Below, one piece after another: positions 54,730 to 64,000 of a DNA stretch of 64,000 nt (positions are counted from its first letter, which is position 1; each line of letters begins with the position of its first letter). The stretch is from Corella eumyota. Taxonomy: Eukaryota; Chordata; Ascidiacea; Phlebobranchia; Corellidae. The notes under the pieces were generated by a model. That model was not told where the DNA came from, ran no database searches, and saw only the letters and a list, made by a program, of their open reading frames with translations. The DNA is taken from positions 12,772,001-12,836,000 of the forward strand of contig OY720098.1 of NCBI GenBank assembly GCA_963082875.1, given 5' to 3'. The translations under genes were made by a program, and so were the position numbers.

Positions 54730-57405
54730 ATGGTTAAAGTTGTTTTTTCTACACTGTATTTCGCACTTGGTTGTGCTTCGATATTTATGTTACTTCATTA
54801 CCTATCAAATAAAGAATTTTCAAACTTTAAAAGAAATTTTAATTTTTTGCCTCGAAAAGACATTAAGAAATCAACAATTTTTAAAAAAGGGCAGGGTTTA
54901 CAGCCAGCATCAAAGACAACTAAAACAACAATTAAAACTGCTTTAAGCACAATTACGACTAAAAAACAGAATTCCGCAAGTAAGACTAAATTTGCAATAA
55001 AAGACGTTGGGATTTTAGCCACTATAAGTGATGAACAAAAAAAAGCCGGAGTCCCCTTTGCGTTCATAAAAACACACAAAACCGGAAGTTCTGTGTTAAG
55101 AACCGCGTTTAAACACTATTTGGATAGAAAAAAACTAAAACGAGTGTTCCCGGTAAGTCGACTAACCGTAAAGCAATGTAAACTAGTACTATTTATTTTA
55201 ACCATCAATAAATATAAAGTAAATTAAAGCGACGTGAGATAATTTATTTACTATTGTTCACCTTTAGTTGTTTCCAAAATCCATGATTGGAGGTTACCCA
55301 GGATTTATCGACGAACGTTTTATTATTAATTTTACAAAAAACGAAAAACCTTATGAAGCATTTTTAGAACACTCGCGTTTTCACAGAAAAAATATGGAAA
55401 AGTTTATGTCGCCTATTACGAGGTTAGAGATAAAAAACGTTGTGTGTAGCAAATTGCCTTTGTTATTATTAAACGTTTTTATGTTTAATTAATCTTTTAT
55501 TTATAATTTTTTTTTACTATTTTTTTCTTTATAGATATATTTCAGTCATGCGAAAACCTTGGAATCAGTTTCAATCTTCGTTTTACTATTACTACCCGCT
55601 ACCCAACGAACGAATAATAACAAGATGGCTGAAAGATGCAATTTGTCTTTCCTATCCCTTTTTTCAGATAGCACATGGTAAACCAATCCGCTTTCTTGAA
55701 TATTTTCATCTTGCTAAAAAAAATCTGAACTCTTCAATCCCCTGGTTTTTTAAGTGAGTTTTAAGGTGTAGTATGTCTTAGGCCAGTAACCTACCCTAAC
55801 GCATTTTATTGCATTAATGTTTAAACAATTTTAACAATTATTTTTATTGAAACGAATACAATGTAAAAAAGAAAACAGTCCGTAAAACACTAACAAATCC
55901 TATTTTATTTTAGATTATAGTCTTTTTTATTAAAAAAACTTAACAAATTAAGAGTTTTTTATTCTTATAAAATGTTACCTTAACTGAAATTTTATTAAAT
56001 TTACTATTAAAACGAACAGAAGCAAAAACTACCAAGCTTATGATCTCGGTCTAAATCCGTTGCTGGAAGACGAAACTAAAATAAAACAGGCAGTTAAATC
56101 ACTTTCAAAAGACATTGATTTTATGGTTATTACCGAATATATGGACGAGTCTATGGTGCTTTTAATGGTAAGTTTTAAAAAAAACACCTAATATAATATC
56201 TAACCGTTATTAAGTTATGCTATATAAATTAAACAAATGCTGCAACATGAAATTTATCAAACATTTTATCCTTTAATAAAATGGGTAAAAGTTATTAGAC
56301 TGATAATAAATTCAACCTTGTAGCGTAAATTTAGCTAATAAACTTTATCCATTTTTTTAAAGATAACTATTTTTTAATAGTGTTGAACGGTTACGCATAT
56401 CACAACTGGTTTAAAGCGATCATGTAAATTAAAGAAATTAGATTTATCAACTTATATAGTATTCTTAACATTACGAAGTTTAGAAAATGTAAGTTAAAAC
56501 ATTTTTAAACATTCAACTTTGGCGTCATACCGTTTATGACGTCACAACGTTGTATTTTAAATTTTTATCGACGTATTCGCTTATCCATAGCTTTATAAAC
56601 AATTCAACGATTGTACAGATTTTAACTTTTTTTTACCTGTAAACAAGCAGAAATGTACACTATAATTTTCCAATAAACGTCGAACATTATACCAAAAATA
56701 AGCCCTTATACATACATAGTACATAACTAAAGTTTTCAATGTTTATTAAATTTACCTAACAAAAAGTAGTCTGAGGCCTGTCAAATAGGCTAAAAAATTT
56801 AACCATCACTGTTTTAAAATAAAGGATCAATTGGGTATGAATAGTAAAGATGTTAAGTTAAAATCTTCAAATATCAACCTGGATTACGAAAGTATAGAAC
56901 CAACAGGAAAAATATTAACAGACTTTAATGAAATGTACAAATTGGTAGGTGTAACTTATATAAATCAATGTACTTTACCCTAGACTTAATTATTATATAA
57001 TAAAAAAGTACAAAGGAGTTTGTTGAGTAAGTAAATAAACCTTTTGACACATAGTTTTTTCTTTAGGACATTGCGTTATACGATCATTTCAACACGACAT
57101 TATGGAAAAAAATTAACAAATATGGCCGCCAAAAAATGGACGAGGCATTGAAAAAATTAAGACAAAAAAAAAGAAAATCAGAAGCTCATTCACCGGTTAA
57201 AGACGTAACTGGTGTTTCACCAGCATATAAGTCGTTTGCAATAAAAGTTCAAAATTTAACTCAACACGAGATTTTAAGATTAAAATTGAAGCGCGAAGCT
57301 GAGGAAAATCAGTTCTATGTTTCAGATAGTTATCTTGATGATATAACTGATTATATGATTTCAAATCATGGAGGCTGTCATGACCCAGCATGGGTTTTAA
57401 CATAA
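54730..57405 (+). CDS. Galactose-3-O-sulfotransferase-like enzyme
   Basis: Type II Golgi sulfotransferase of the GAL3ST family (cerebroside sulfotransferase relatives), 467 residues. Exons: 54730-55152, 55268-55422, 55535-55753, 56020-56167, 56825-56944, 57067-57405; 468 codons. The signal anchor is about residues 5-24, followed by a Lys/Thr/Ser-rich stem (about 45-85). The 5' PAPS site is FIKTHKTGSS (112-121). Further family blocks are GGYPGFIDERF, then YISVMRKPWNQFQSSFYYYY carrying the 3' phosphate site, then YDLGLNPLLEDE and DFMVITEYMDESMVLL. Exons 5 and 6 encode a less conserved C-terminal part ending CHDPAWVLT. GAL3ST proteins are usually near 420-490 residues, so it looks complete. The acceptor could be glycolipid or O-glycan; the sequence does not tell. 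Exon 5 is the weakest (acceptor AAATAAAG lacks a good pyrimidine tract). Confidence 0.88.
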
Positions 57406-57594
57406 CCCCCAATCAATTTTTATTTTGAAATATGTAATTTTACTTTGCCTATTTTTTACTATGCCAACTAATAACTTAAAACTCCGATTTTTACAAAAAA
57501 TCCTTATTGCCATTTAACCACACATGGTTAAAAGGCAACATTTTATAAAACCATGACCACAGCAAATTGATGTATAACATTTTTATGCATAGTT
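57406..57594. other. Compact convergent gap with hairpin
   Basis: Only 189 bp separate the stop of the Gal3ST-like gene (+) and the stop of GTF2H4 (-). The minus-strand AATAAA nearest to GTF2H4 is at about 57419-57424, which would place its 3' end at or inside the last exon of the plus gene. No AATAAA for the plus gene occurs in the gap. Overlapping 3' ends are therefore likely. A stem-loop lies at 57507-57538. Confidence 0.6.
57507..57538. repeat. 32-nt stem-loop between convergent genes
   Basis: ttgccatttaacca, then loop caca, then tggttaaaaggcaa. The arms are 14 nt and pair fully except one A-A mismatch. It is the strongest short hairpin I noticed near gene ends in the window. Role unknown; it could mark transcript 3' ends on either strand. 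Confidence 0.75.
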
Positions 57595-60500
57595 TTATTC
57601 TGAATCTTTTTTATATTTTTTCCAATATCGTTTTACTTGATCATGGGCCTCTCTAGTAACAATCATGTATCTTTTTGCTGTATTTTCCCAGACCAGTGCA
57701 CCAAGTTCCTATTAATATAAAAATGTGTACTAAGATAGTATTGTAAAAAAAGTAAAACCAATCCACTCAATAATTTATATCCTATATTTTTATGCTTTAT
57801 GGTATTATACAGTTGCTAGAAACCTTTTTATTTGTTTATTTATCAAATGCCTTATTTAAAATGTATAACAATAAAATATTTCACATGACTTATAAATTTA
57901 ATTTTGCTGAAATTTTTAGATATAAATTTTTACCAACAAGGAATTAAAAAAATGATTAGGTAATAAAAAATGAGTACCTTAGCATAATTTCTTAACACCT
58001 CAAAATCAGTTTGGGCTAAAAATTGGTTGTAAAGAACTCCATCTTGAAAAGTTAACCTATCTCGTTCTAATGCCCACAAACGTACTTGATCAGCTAGGGT
58101 AGGAGCTATAATAGGATCCTAGGTTGTTGTGTTGGTGTAATTAATATATAATAAAAATAAACAATACATTAAACAGTTATCTGGAAATATGGTTGATGGA
58201 ACATTAGGCTTCGGTACATTGATTTAAGTGTTTGATTTCCACTGCTTCTATGTTGAGGTACCCTTAAATAAGGTTCAAACAGTAACTATTACTGTTAGGC
58301 TAAAAACTAATTAACTGGCTAATTATCATAAGACAATATATTAAAATCAATAAAATTCAAAACTGTCAAAGCAAAATGTTAAGGTTGGATGTCGTTCTTC
58401 CAACATTCATATTAAATAAATATAAGAAAAAAATAGAGGGTTAAACACATAAAGATACCAACATTGTGCTTATGTAATGGTAATGTTATGGTAAAACATT
58501 CATCAATAAACAACTAGTTAAATTAAGAACCAACATTTTTAAGCATATCTGGATGGGCATTTGCAGTAATAAAGTTAAGAATTTGGTCAGCTGTAATTCC
58601 ATTAACAACAGCAGTTTGTACACTTTCACGTGTTAACTGCAGCACACATACATTTGGAAATCTAAAAAAATAACGTAATTTTTTTAAATTTAAATCTTTA
58701 AATTAGTGTGAAATATTAACATATCAAAATATAAATCAACACCGGCAGCGTGGTGTAGTGGTAAGAACACTTGCTACACCACCATGAGGTCGTGGGTTTA
58801 ATCCCCACTGCTCTCATGCTGTAGCGCCCTTGAGTAAGGCGCTATAAACGATATGAACTCCTGCTGAGCCAGCACTTAATCAGCAGCATAATTACCAGGC
58901 AATTATAATATATAATATCCCAAACTGCTAAAGGCAACTCGAGACTGGGTCGGAGTAACAGTTGTTACTCTATGTTTAAGTCGCACATTCGACTTTCCCA
59001 CATCGAGAATAAAGATATATACAAAAAAAAAAAAACAGCAGCATGGTTTAGTGGACAGAAAGCTTTCTGGCTTCATGAAGTCATGGGTTCAATTCCCACC
59101 GCTCTTATGCTGTAGCCCCCTTGGGTAAGGCCTTATAAAGGTTCAAACTCATGCTAAGCCAGCACTTAATCAGCAGGGTAATGATCGAGCTTCTCTTACA
59201 TCCCAAACTGCCAAAGGGAACTCAAGACTGGGTTGGGGTCACTGATGTTATTTTATGTTCAAGTCATGAAGTCGACCTTTTCACATCAAGGATTAAGATT
59301 TATATAAGGTTAAAAAAAAAATTTTCTATCGTAATATTATTTAACTAAACCTGTAACTCAACCCCATATTACAATTACATAAATTAAGTATATATAAAAA
59401 AAATTTTAGCCAGTTTTTACCTATAAATCATCTCACAAAATAAAGAGAGTATGGCATACTGCAATTCTGAATCTAAAAATATGTAAACAATGTTCAAGTA
59501 TATGCATCGAAAATGTAATTAAACCATATAAAACATTAATCTTTCTTAGCAGAACATCTATAAAATATAAAACTTTGATATCATTTTAAAAAAAGATTTT
59601 TCTTACTGGTGTAAGCATATACTCTGTAGTTAGTTTCAGCCAATATGAAACCATCTTTATTATTTGCACTAAGGGGATCGTTTATACCACTTCCTAGGTT
59701 TATTGCAAGCCTAGTTGGGTAAAAACGACGAGATTTTTTCTACAATAAAAAAATGTATAAGTTTATATTCTTGTAAGCATTTTTAGGAGGTACATAAAGT
59801 TTAGCTATTAGTACAGACTCTTGTTTTGATATTACCGCAACCCGGTGCGGTGCAAAATAATATTTAATTTAAAAAAGGATTCAATCCGAATCAAAGCAAT
59901 TTTTATGTTTATCTATATTGTTTAACCATAATCAAACAAACTTTTTAAAAAATAAATAAAAAGTATATATTAATACCTTTCTTTGCATAACTAATCCAAT
60001 CTCTCTAAGATGTTGTAAACATGCGATAACATGCTCATCTCTCCCATCTGTGGGTAAATCCTATTTAAAAATATTTCAAACCTATGTTATTTTTTACAAA
60101 ATTCCAAGGCTATTTTGAGCAGAGTTGAATTATAGTGTTCTAAGTTTATTTCTCTGCGTTAATGAGAAGATAATTCTGTCTTTTTTAATACACAAAAAAT
60201 GGACAATACTAAAAAACACTTACAAGTACTATAAAAAGATAGCAAAAAATAAAAGAGTTTTAACAAATATGACCTTGTTATAGTTAATATGTTTCTCACC
60301 TTTCCTAGTGTAGAAAAACTTAACTCAAAAAGAAATCTTAAAATAAGAACCAAGTTTTTTCCCTTTTCTCTAACCCAGTTTAAGTATTCCAATATAAAGA
60401 ACCAAACCTGGAATAGTCAAATTAAAATAGTTACAAAAACCAATCCTTAAAGCAATGGGTTTTTAAAAAATATTAAAATAAAATTTAGTTTTTACCTGCG

Positions 60501-61994
60501 AGGGTCTGTCTAGAAGTAAAAACTGAAAACCTTTTGCAGTTATAATAGAATATTGTCGCCCATTCTCTTCATCTTTTCTGTGTTAACAAATGCAAAAAAA
60601 TTTTAATATCAAACTTTTTGTAATAACTCCCCATACAACTTATTAGAAAAGTCCTTTGAATTTAAATGGTGCAGCAATAAAATTATAATCTAGGCGATTT
60701 AAATAATAATCTACATCAAAAGTAATACATTACATTCTTTTTCAATGAAAAATTTAAGGTAAAGGCAATTAAAATCAAAAACCTCATTAGCCCAGATTGA
60801 AGAAGGAGATCTTTAATATCTTGGCAAATTACAGCATTGGACTCAGATCCCACCATGTAATGTAAAACTACTTCCCATCTTTCTAATGCATATTTATCAA
60901 GAGATTGTTCATCTTTAGTGTGTTTATCAGGACCCAAGTGAGCTGTACTTGACCATGATTCTCCACTGTTTAAAACTTAAAAAATTATTTCCTAATAATT
61001 TATAGAAAAACCCTATAATTTTTTTTTTTTATAAAAAATGAAATTAAAGTATAATTTTAAAGCACAAAAATATAACCATTTCGTAAAAAAATTACTTATA
61101 TATATACATTTTTCTAAGTTTAAGTACAACACTAAATAAATTAAAATACAAAAAAACACAAAAAAACGAAATTAAGAATCACCCGCCAACTATAGCTTTT
61201 TGCAGATTTCTTCTAAAAGTTGGGTTGAGGATAAACGTTGAAAATGTTCCACCTTGTGAGGAGGTTTCATTCCAAACTCTTAAGTTACACAAAGCTTTGA
61301 TTGCCCTCTCATGCTCACTTTTAACCAAAATTTATAACTTTATTAATTACAGTTGAAACGATCTTTAAATTTGCAGATTGAGAACAAAAATAAGAGAAAA
61401 ACAATAGTTTATTTTCAACTTTCTCTAGAGCAAAATAAGAAAAACTTAAAGATTGGTAATAAAGTAGTCTAAAATAATAAAATTATTTATTAAGTGCTTT
61501 TTAAAAGCAATATTTATATGAAAAACTTCACCCTGAACATAAAAATAATAATTTACAGTTTAGCACTTGTTGTGACCCAAGAATTAGCTGCAGCTTTTGT
61601 TATTGGTTGTTCCACAAATAAAACTTTCATTACATAATATTTGGCTAGTTCCGGCAGTTCTCTATATTATAAAATATAAAATATTCCAATGCATACACAA
61701 AAAAAATATAATAATATAGAAATGTCAACTACAAAAACGTTACAAAAATTGCTACTATAACCTTATAACAATTGCCATAACACTATTGATTTTTTTTTAA
61801 TTATCAGAAACATATTTATTAAAACATTTTTTTATTTTTAAATATCAAAAATTATTACATAAAATTAGTTACCTGAATACAGCCATACATGTTGCAGGAT
61901 GCTCATACAAGCTATCCAATAACACACCCGGTAAACTACATAAATATTCCTGTAAGTTTTTACACTCCAACTTCACCTTCTGAAAGTTATTCAT
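57595..61994 (-). CDS. GTF2H4: General transcription factor IIH subunit 4 (p52)
   Basis: Core TFIIH subunit that anchors and stimulates the XPB helicase in transcription initiation and nucleotide excision repair; nuclear. 461 residues (human 462). Exons (minus): 61994-61873, 61661-61557, 61317-61183, 60965-60783, 60577-60496, 60407-60300, 60060-59977, 59739-59607, 59472-59421, 58661-58535, 58118-57978, 57708-57595; 462 codons. Matches to human p52 run end to end: [102 protein letters not shown] and [11 protein letters not shown]. The C-terminal domain that meets p8/TTDA ([18 protein letters not shown]) is present. Introns 9 and 10 carry SINE copies. The gene lies 241 bp downstream of GPHR on the same strand and is probably its operon partner. 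Confidence 0.96.
58195..58412 (+). mobile_element. Old SINE fragment in GTF2H4 intron 10
   Basis: It begins in a decayed head with tttgatttccactgcttcta, then acccttaaataaggt, a ctaaaaactaatta body shared with the copy at 9268, and a tail with aaaactgtcaaagcaaa and ttggatgtcgttcttccaac. Orientation is antisense to GTF2H4. It is strongly diverged. Confidence 0.6.
58741..59035 (+). mobile_element. tRNA-headed SINE, young copy
   Basis: Nearly identical to the copy at 24245, from accggcagcg through the A box, B box (gggtttaatcccc), ttgagtaaggcgctataaac, gagccagcacttaatcagca and the tail ttcgactttcccacatcgag, ending in a pure A run. It is inside GTF2H4 intron 9, antisense to the gene. Another copy follows directly after its A run. 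Confidence 0.87.
59036..59322 (+). mobile_element. tRNA-headed SINE, diverged copy joined to the previous one
   Basis: Head cagcagcatggtttagtgga, B box gggttcaattcccacc, then atgctgtagcccccttggg, gccagcacttaatcagcagg, gactgggttggggtcac and tail gtcgaccttttcacatcaag. It is clearly older than its neighbour at 58741, so the pair arose by the younger copy landing at the head of the older one, not by tandem duplication. Confidence 0.83.
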
Positions 61995-62235
61995 TTAAAA
62001 ATTTTGATCCCATTAGACCTAGGGACAAAACAGTGTAATAAGCTAGTGAAAATAATTATTAGAAAGTAAAATTTACCCACCACTAATAAATTAACATGCC
62101 TTTGTTTGTAATACAATAACAGTCAGTAATGCAAGCAACAAATAAAATTTTCGATTTTCTATTACAAGATAATGGTGTTAATAAATAACAAGTTAGCATC
62201 GATTGCACAAAATATCACACAAATTATTCCCGAAT
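61995..62235 (-). other. Intercistronic spacer GPHR-GTF2H4
   Basis: 241 bp between the GPHR stop and the GTF2H4 ATG. On the transcribed (minus) strand there is no AATAAA or ATTAAA. The last 24 nt before the ATG begin directly after a strong splice acceptor. Both points fit an operon spacer better than an ordinary promoter and terminator pair. Confidence 0.55.
62018..62030 (-). promoter_or_regulatory. Candidate trans-splice (SL) acceptor upstream of GTF2H4
   Basis: On the minus strand the sequence TTTTGTCCCTAG precedes GTCTAATGGG, with the GTF2H4 ATG 24 nt further on. The pyrimidine tract and AG are as good as those of the gene's internal introns. No matching donor exon is visible in the spacer, so an outron acceptor for spliced-leader addition is the simplest reading. 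Ascidians are known to use SL trans-splicing. Confidence 0.5.
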
Positions 62236-63633
62236 TTACTCTCTAAATGCGGAAGAAAGAGTTAAATCTTTAACAGTATGTTTTTCAGGTGCTTGCTTAT
62301 GAGCTAAGTACAAAAATCCAATACTACTTAAAGCACTGACCAAAAAAATAATGTCAAACCATCTATGGTAAAACCGAAATTGCAACTCCCCCAAAACCTG
62401 TGTGATTATTGTCCTGTAACTCTCAGGCATATTCATTCTCATTAGAAGAACTGAAGACACAAAGTACATTCCCATAATTTGAGCCAATCCCATTACGATA
62501 ATGTTGGAAGATTTGCTACTTGAAATCGCATAAAAAAACTTTGTTAAAGTAATTAACAAGCCTCTTATTGAAGTAACAATCATAACGCCGACCAAGATAA
62601 ATGATACATGTTGAGACCAAAATGCAACATCAAACTCAAACCCAAGATAGTGAACTAAAATTTCTATTCCTCTAGTCACAGGATCTTTTTTGCCGACGCG
62701 ATTAAAAACAATATTTATGGTACACATAAATATTTTCCACATACAGTACAAAGAGAAAAAATAACCCAGAATATTAAAATATCTTCCTTTCAAGGTTTTT
62801 GAATAATCAATTCGAGTTCTTGAAGCATGTAAATCGACCGATTCCAGAAACAATTGTCTACTTAATTCCTCGTGCATATTAACATCCATCTCTAATTGAT
62901 GAATATTTTCACTTGTAGTGGGTGAAGCGGTTGTAGCTGTTTTAATTCTTGCCCACAGCCCTCCCCCGTTATCAGATACCCCCATTAACGAGTTAGCTCG
63001 TTTCGCAATAGCAATTCTCTTCTTTTTGCCAATGATTATTTCGTTTGTTTGCAAGAGCTTTTTTTCCAGTGCCAGTATATCAGCATCAGTTACATGGCGA
63101 AGAAAATATGATGAATAAGTGTAGGGGCAATTAACAGCTCCAAAACCAGATAACAAAGCCATGACTGTCACCCCAATGACGCCAACTCTACTTATAACTT
63201 GCTCAATTGATAATATACCATGTTGTGCACTTAAAATTGGAAATGGATCACCAATTTTCCAGAAAAAGTACATAAACAATAACCATATAAATGCAGCAGC
63301 AGTTGTCTTGTATTTCTGTAGAAATCTAATGTTTCCAATAACAAAATATGCTATGCAAAATGGCAGTAAAAACACCACCACAAACAACATAATATAGAGA
63401 TTCAATTTCCAATGAAAAAATCTTGAACTTGCATTGAGTAAACCAATAATTTCAAAGATTATTAGCTCAAACATGGTGCAGGATAATGCAAAAGTTAACG
63501 AAAATATAACTTGTACAGTTCTATGATGACATTCATAATCTTTAAATAATTGCCAGATGAAGAAAACCCAGCCAAAACCAAAGAAAAGAAGTTGAGTGGA
63601 AAACATCACAGCAGAGTCAAACAAAAAGGCCAT
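62236..63633 (-). CDS. GPR89: Golgi pH regulator
   Basis: Multi-pass membrane protein of the GPHR/GPR89 family. From the family it is a Golgi-localised anion channel needed for luminal acidification; plant relatives were described as GTG proteins. 465 residues (human 455), intact in one exon. Nearly colinear identity with human GPHR: LFFGFGWVFF, FSCTMFELIIFEI-like block, FMYFFWKIGDPFPILS, HGILSIEQVISRVGVIGVT, LLSGFGAVNCPYTYSSYFLR, EELSRQLFLE, TKFFYAISSSKSSN, EVLGELQF-like block and FLYLAHKQAPEKH. About nine hydrophobic segments. The central hydrophilic loop (about 215-280) is the variable part. ATG 63633 is chosen because it aligns with the vertebrate start (MAFLFDSAVMF versus MSFLIDSSIMI); an in-frame ATG at 63696 would add 21 residues. 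Confidence 0.97.
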   Translation of the reverse strand: MAFLFDSAVMFSTQLLFFGFGWVFFIWQLFKDYECHHRTVQVIFSLTFALSCTMFELIIFEIIGLLNASSRFFHWKLNLYIMLFVVVFLLPFCIAYFVIGNIRFLQKYKTTAAAFIWLLFMYFFWKIGDPFPILSAQHGILSIEQVISRVGVIGVTVMALLSGFGAVNCPYTYSSYFLRHVTDADILALEKKLLQTNEIIIGKKKRIAIAKRANSLMGVSDNGGGLWARIKTATTASPTTSENIHQLEMDVNMHEELSRQLFLESVDLHASRTRIDYSKTLKGRYFNILGYFFSLYCMWKIFMCTINIVFNRVGKKDPVTRGIEILVHYLGFEFDVAFWSQHVSFILVGVMIVTSIRGLLITLTKFFYAISSSKSSNIIVMGLAQIMGMYFVSSVLLMRMNMPESYRTIITQVLGELQFRFYHRWFDIIFLVSALSSIGFLYLAHKQAPEKHTVKDLTLSSAFRE

Positions 63634-64000
63634 GATGTAAATTAGCTTTAGTTTTAAGCTTAAGCCAAATTTACAACTTTCTAAAAATATTAACAAATAT
63701 CTAAAAATATTAACAAATAAAATTTAGTAAATATTTTGGAGTGATGATTATAAAAGGATTGTACAAAAAACACAGGATCCTGTAAATTGTGGTACCAGAT
63801 GTAATCGTTAACTAAAATTCGCCGAATGCGAAAAGATGTTCACGTTTACATATGGTTCCGTAAAGACTATATTATTTGCTTAAAAATAAAAACCTGATAC
63901 ACGTCTGCACGTGCAAATTATGAACACAATTTTGAACTAATCACTCCTATCCACCTTTCCAAACAAAACACATAAAAAGTACAAGCATGTAAATAATAGT
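63634..64000. other. Upstream flank of GPHR
   Basis: Presumed promoter and 5' UTR of the minus-strand GPHR gene. No other gene or strong motif was seen. Confidence 0.5.

Noticed and set aside
63634-63696. N-terminal extension of GPHR from the ATG at 63696
   Set aside because: Vertebrate GPHR aligns from the inner ATG at 63633; the extension is not similar to anything in the family.

Overview
The window looks like nuclear DNA of a tunicate, most likely a Ciona-type ascidian. It is AT-rich with short GT-AG introns, and gene density is high on both strands. Several proteins are close to vertebrate families. It also carries many copies of a tRNA-headed SINE resembling the composite SINEs described from Ciona. 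The species assignment is inference; the gene structures below were read exon by exon, and every multi-exon model closes in frame. I found no CRISPR array, rRNA, convincing tRNA gene, or retroviral, LTR or Polinton element.

Layout from left to right. 1639-12336 (-): PPP4R4, the HEAT-repeat regulatory subunit 4 of protein phosphatase 4, 22 exons. 13715-15704 (-): a Rac/Cdc42-like Rho GTPase whose first exon codes only two residues. 17659-19251 and 20538-22377 (+): a tandem pair of carbohydrate sulfotransferases of the HNK-1ST/CHST8-14 type, five exons each. 23135-23461 (-): acylphosphatase, one exon. 25399-30450 (+): an 18-exon membrane protein with two unfamiliar Cys modules, a sushi domain, a ZP domain, a furin site, an EGF domain and a TM segment. 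31816-50963 (+): a natriuretic-peptide-receptor-type guanylyl cyclase, 23 exons. 52625-53584 (+): an intronless seven-TM receptor I cannot assign to a family. 54730-57405 (+): a galactose-3-O-sulfotransferase-like enzyme, six exons. 57595-61994 (-): GTF2H4, the p52 subunit of TFIIH, 12 exons. 62236-63633 (-): GPHR/GPR89, one exon.

Gene relations. GPHR and GTF2H4 lie on the same strand, 241 bp apart. There is no AATAAA or ATTAAA between them, and a strong splice acceptor sits 24 nt before the GTF2H4 ATG, as expected for an SL trans-spliced ascidian operon. GTF2H4 and the Gal3ST-like gene converge with only 189 bp between stops, and a 32-nt hairpin lies in that gap. Three secretory-pathway sulfotransferases share the window with a ZP glycoprotein, but a functional link is not shown.

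The least ordinary item is the ZP gene. It combines a repeated N-terminal Cys module, a symmetric 36-nt exon carrying an extra polybasic site, a symmetric 15-nt microexon, and a GC-AG intron whose retention would give a form truncated right after the ZP domain. Other points of interest are a roughly 90-residue insertion in the guanylyl cyclase ligand domain, a RhoA-type switch I in the Rac-like GTPase, and hairpins particular to the young SINE copies.
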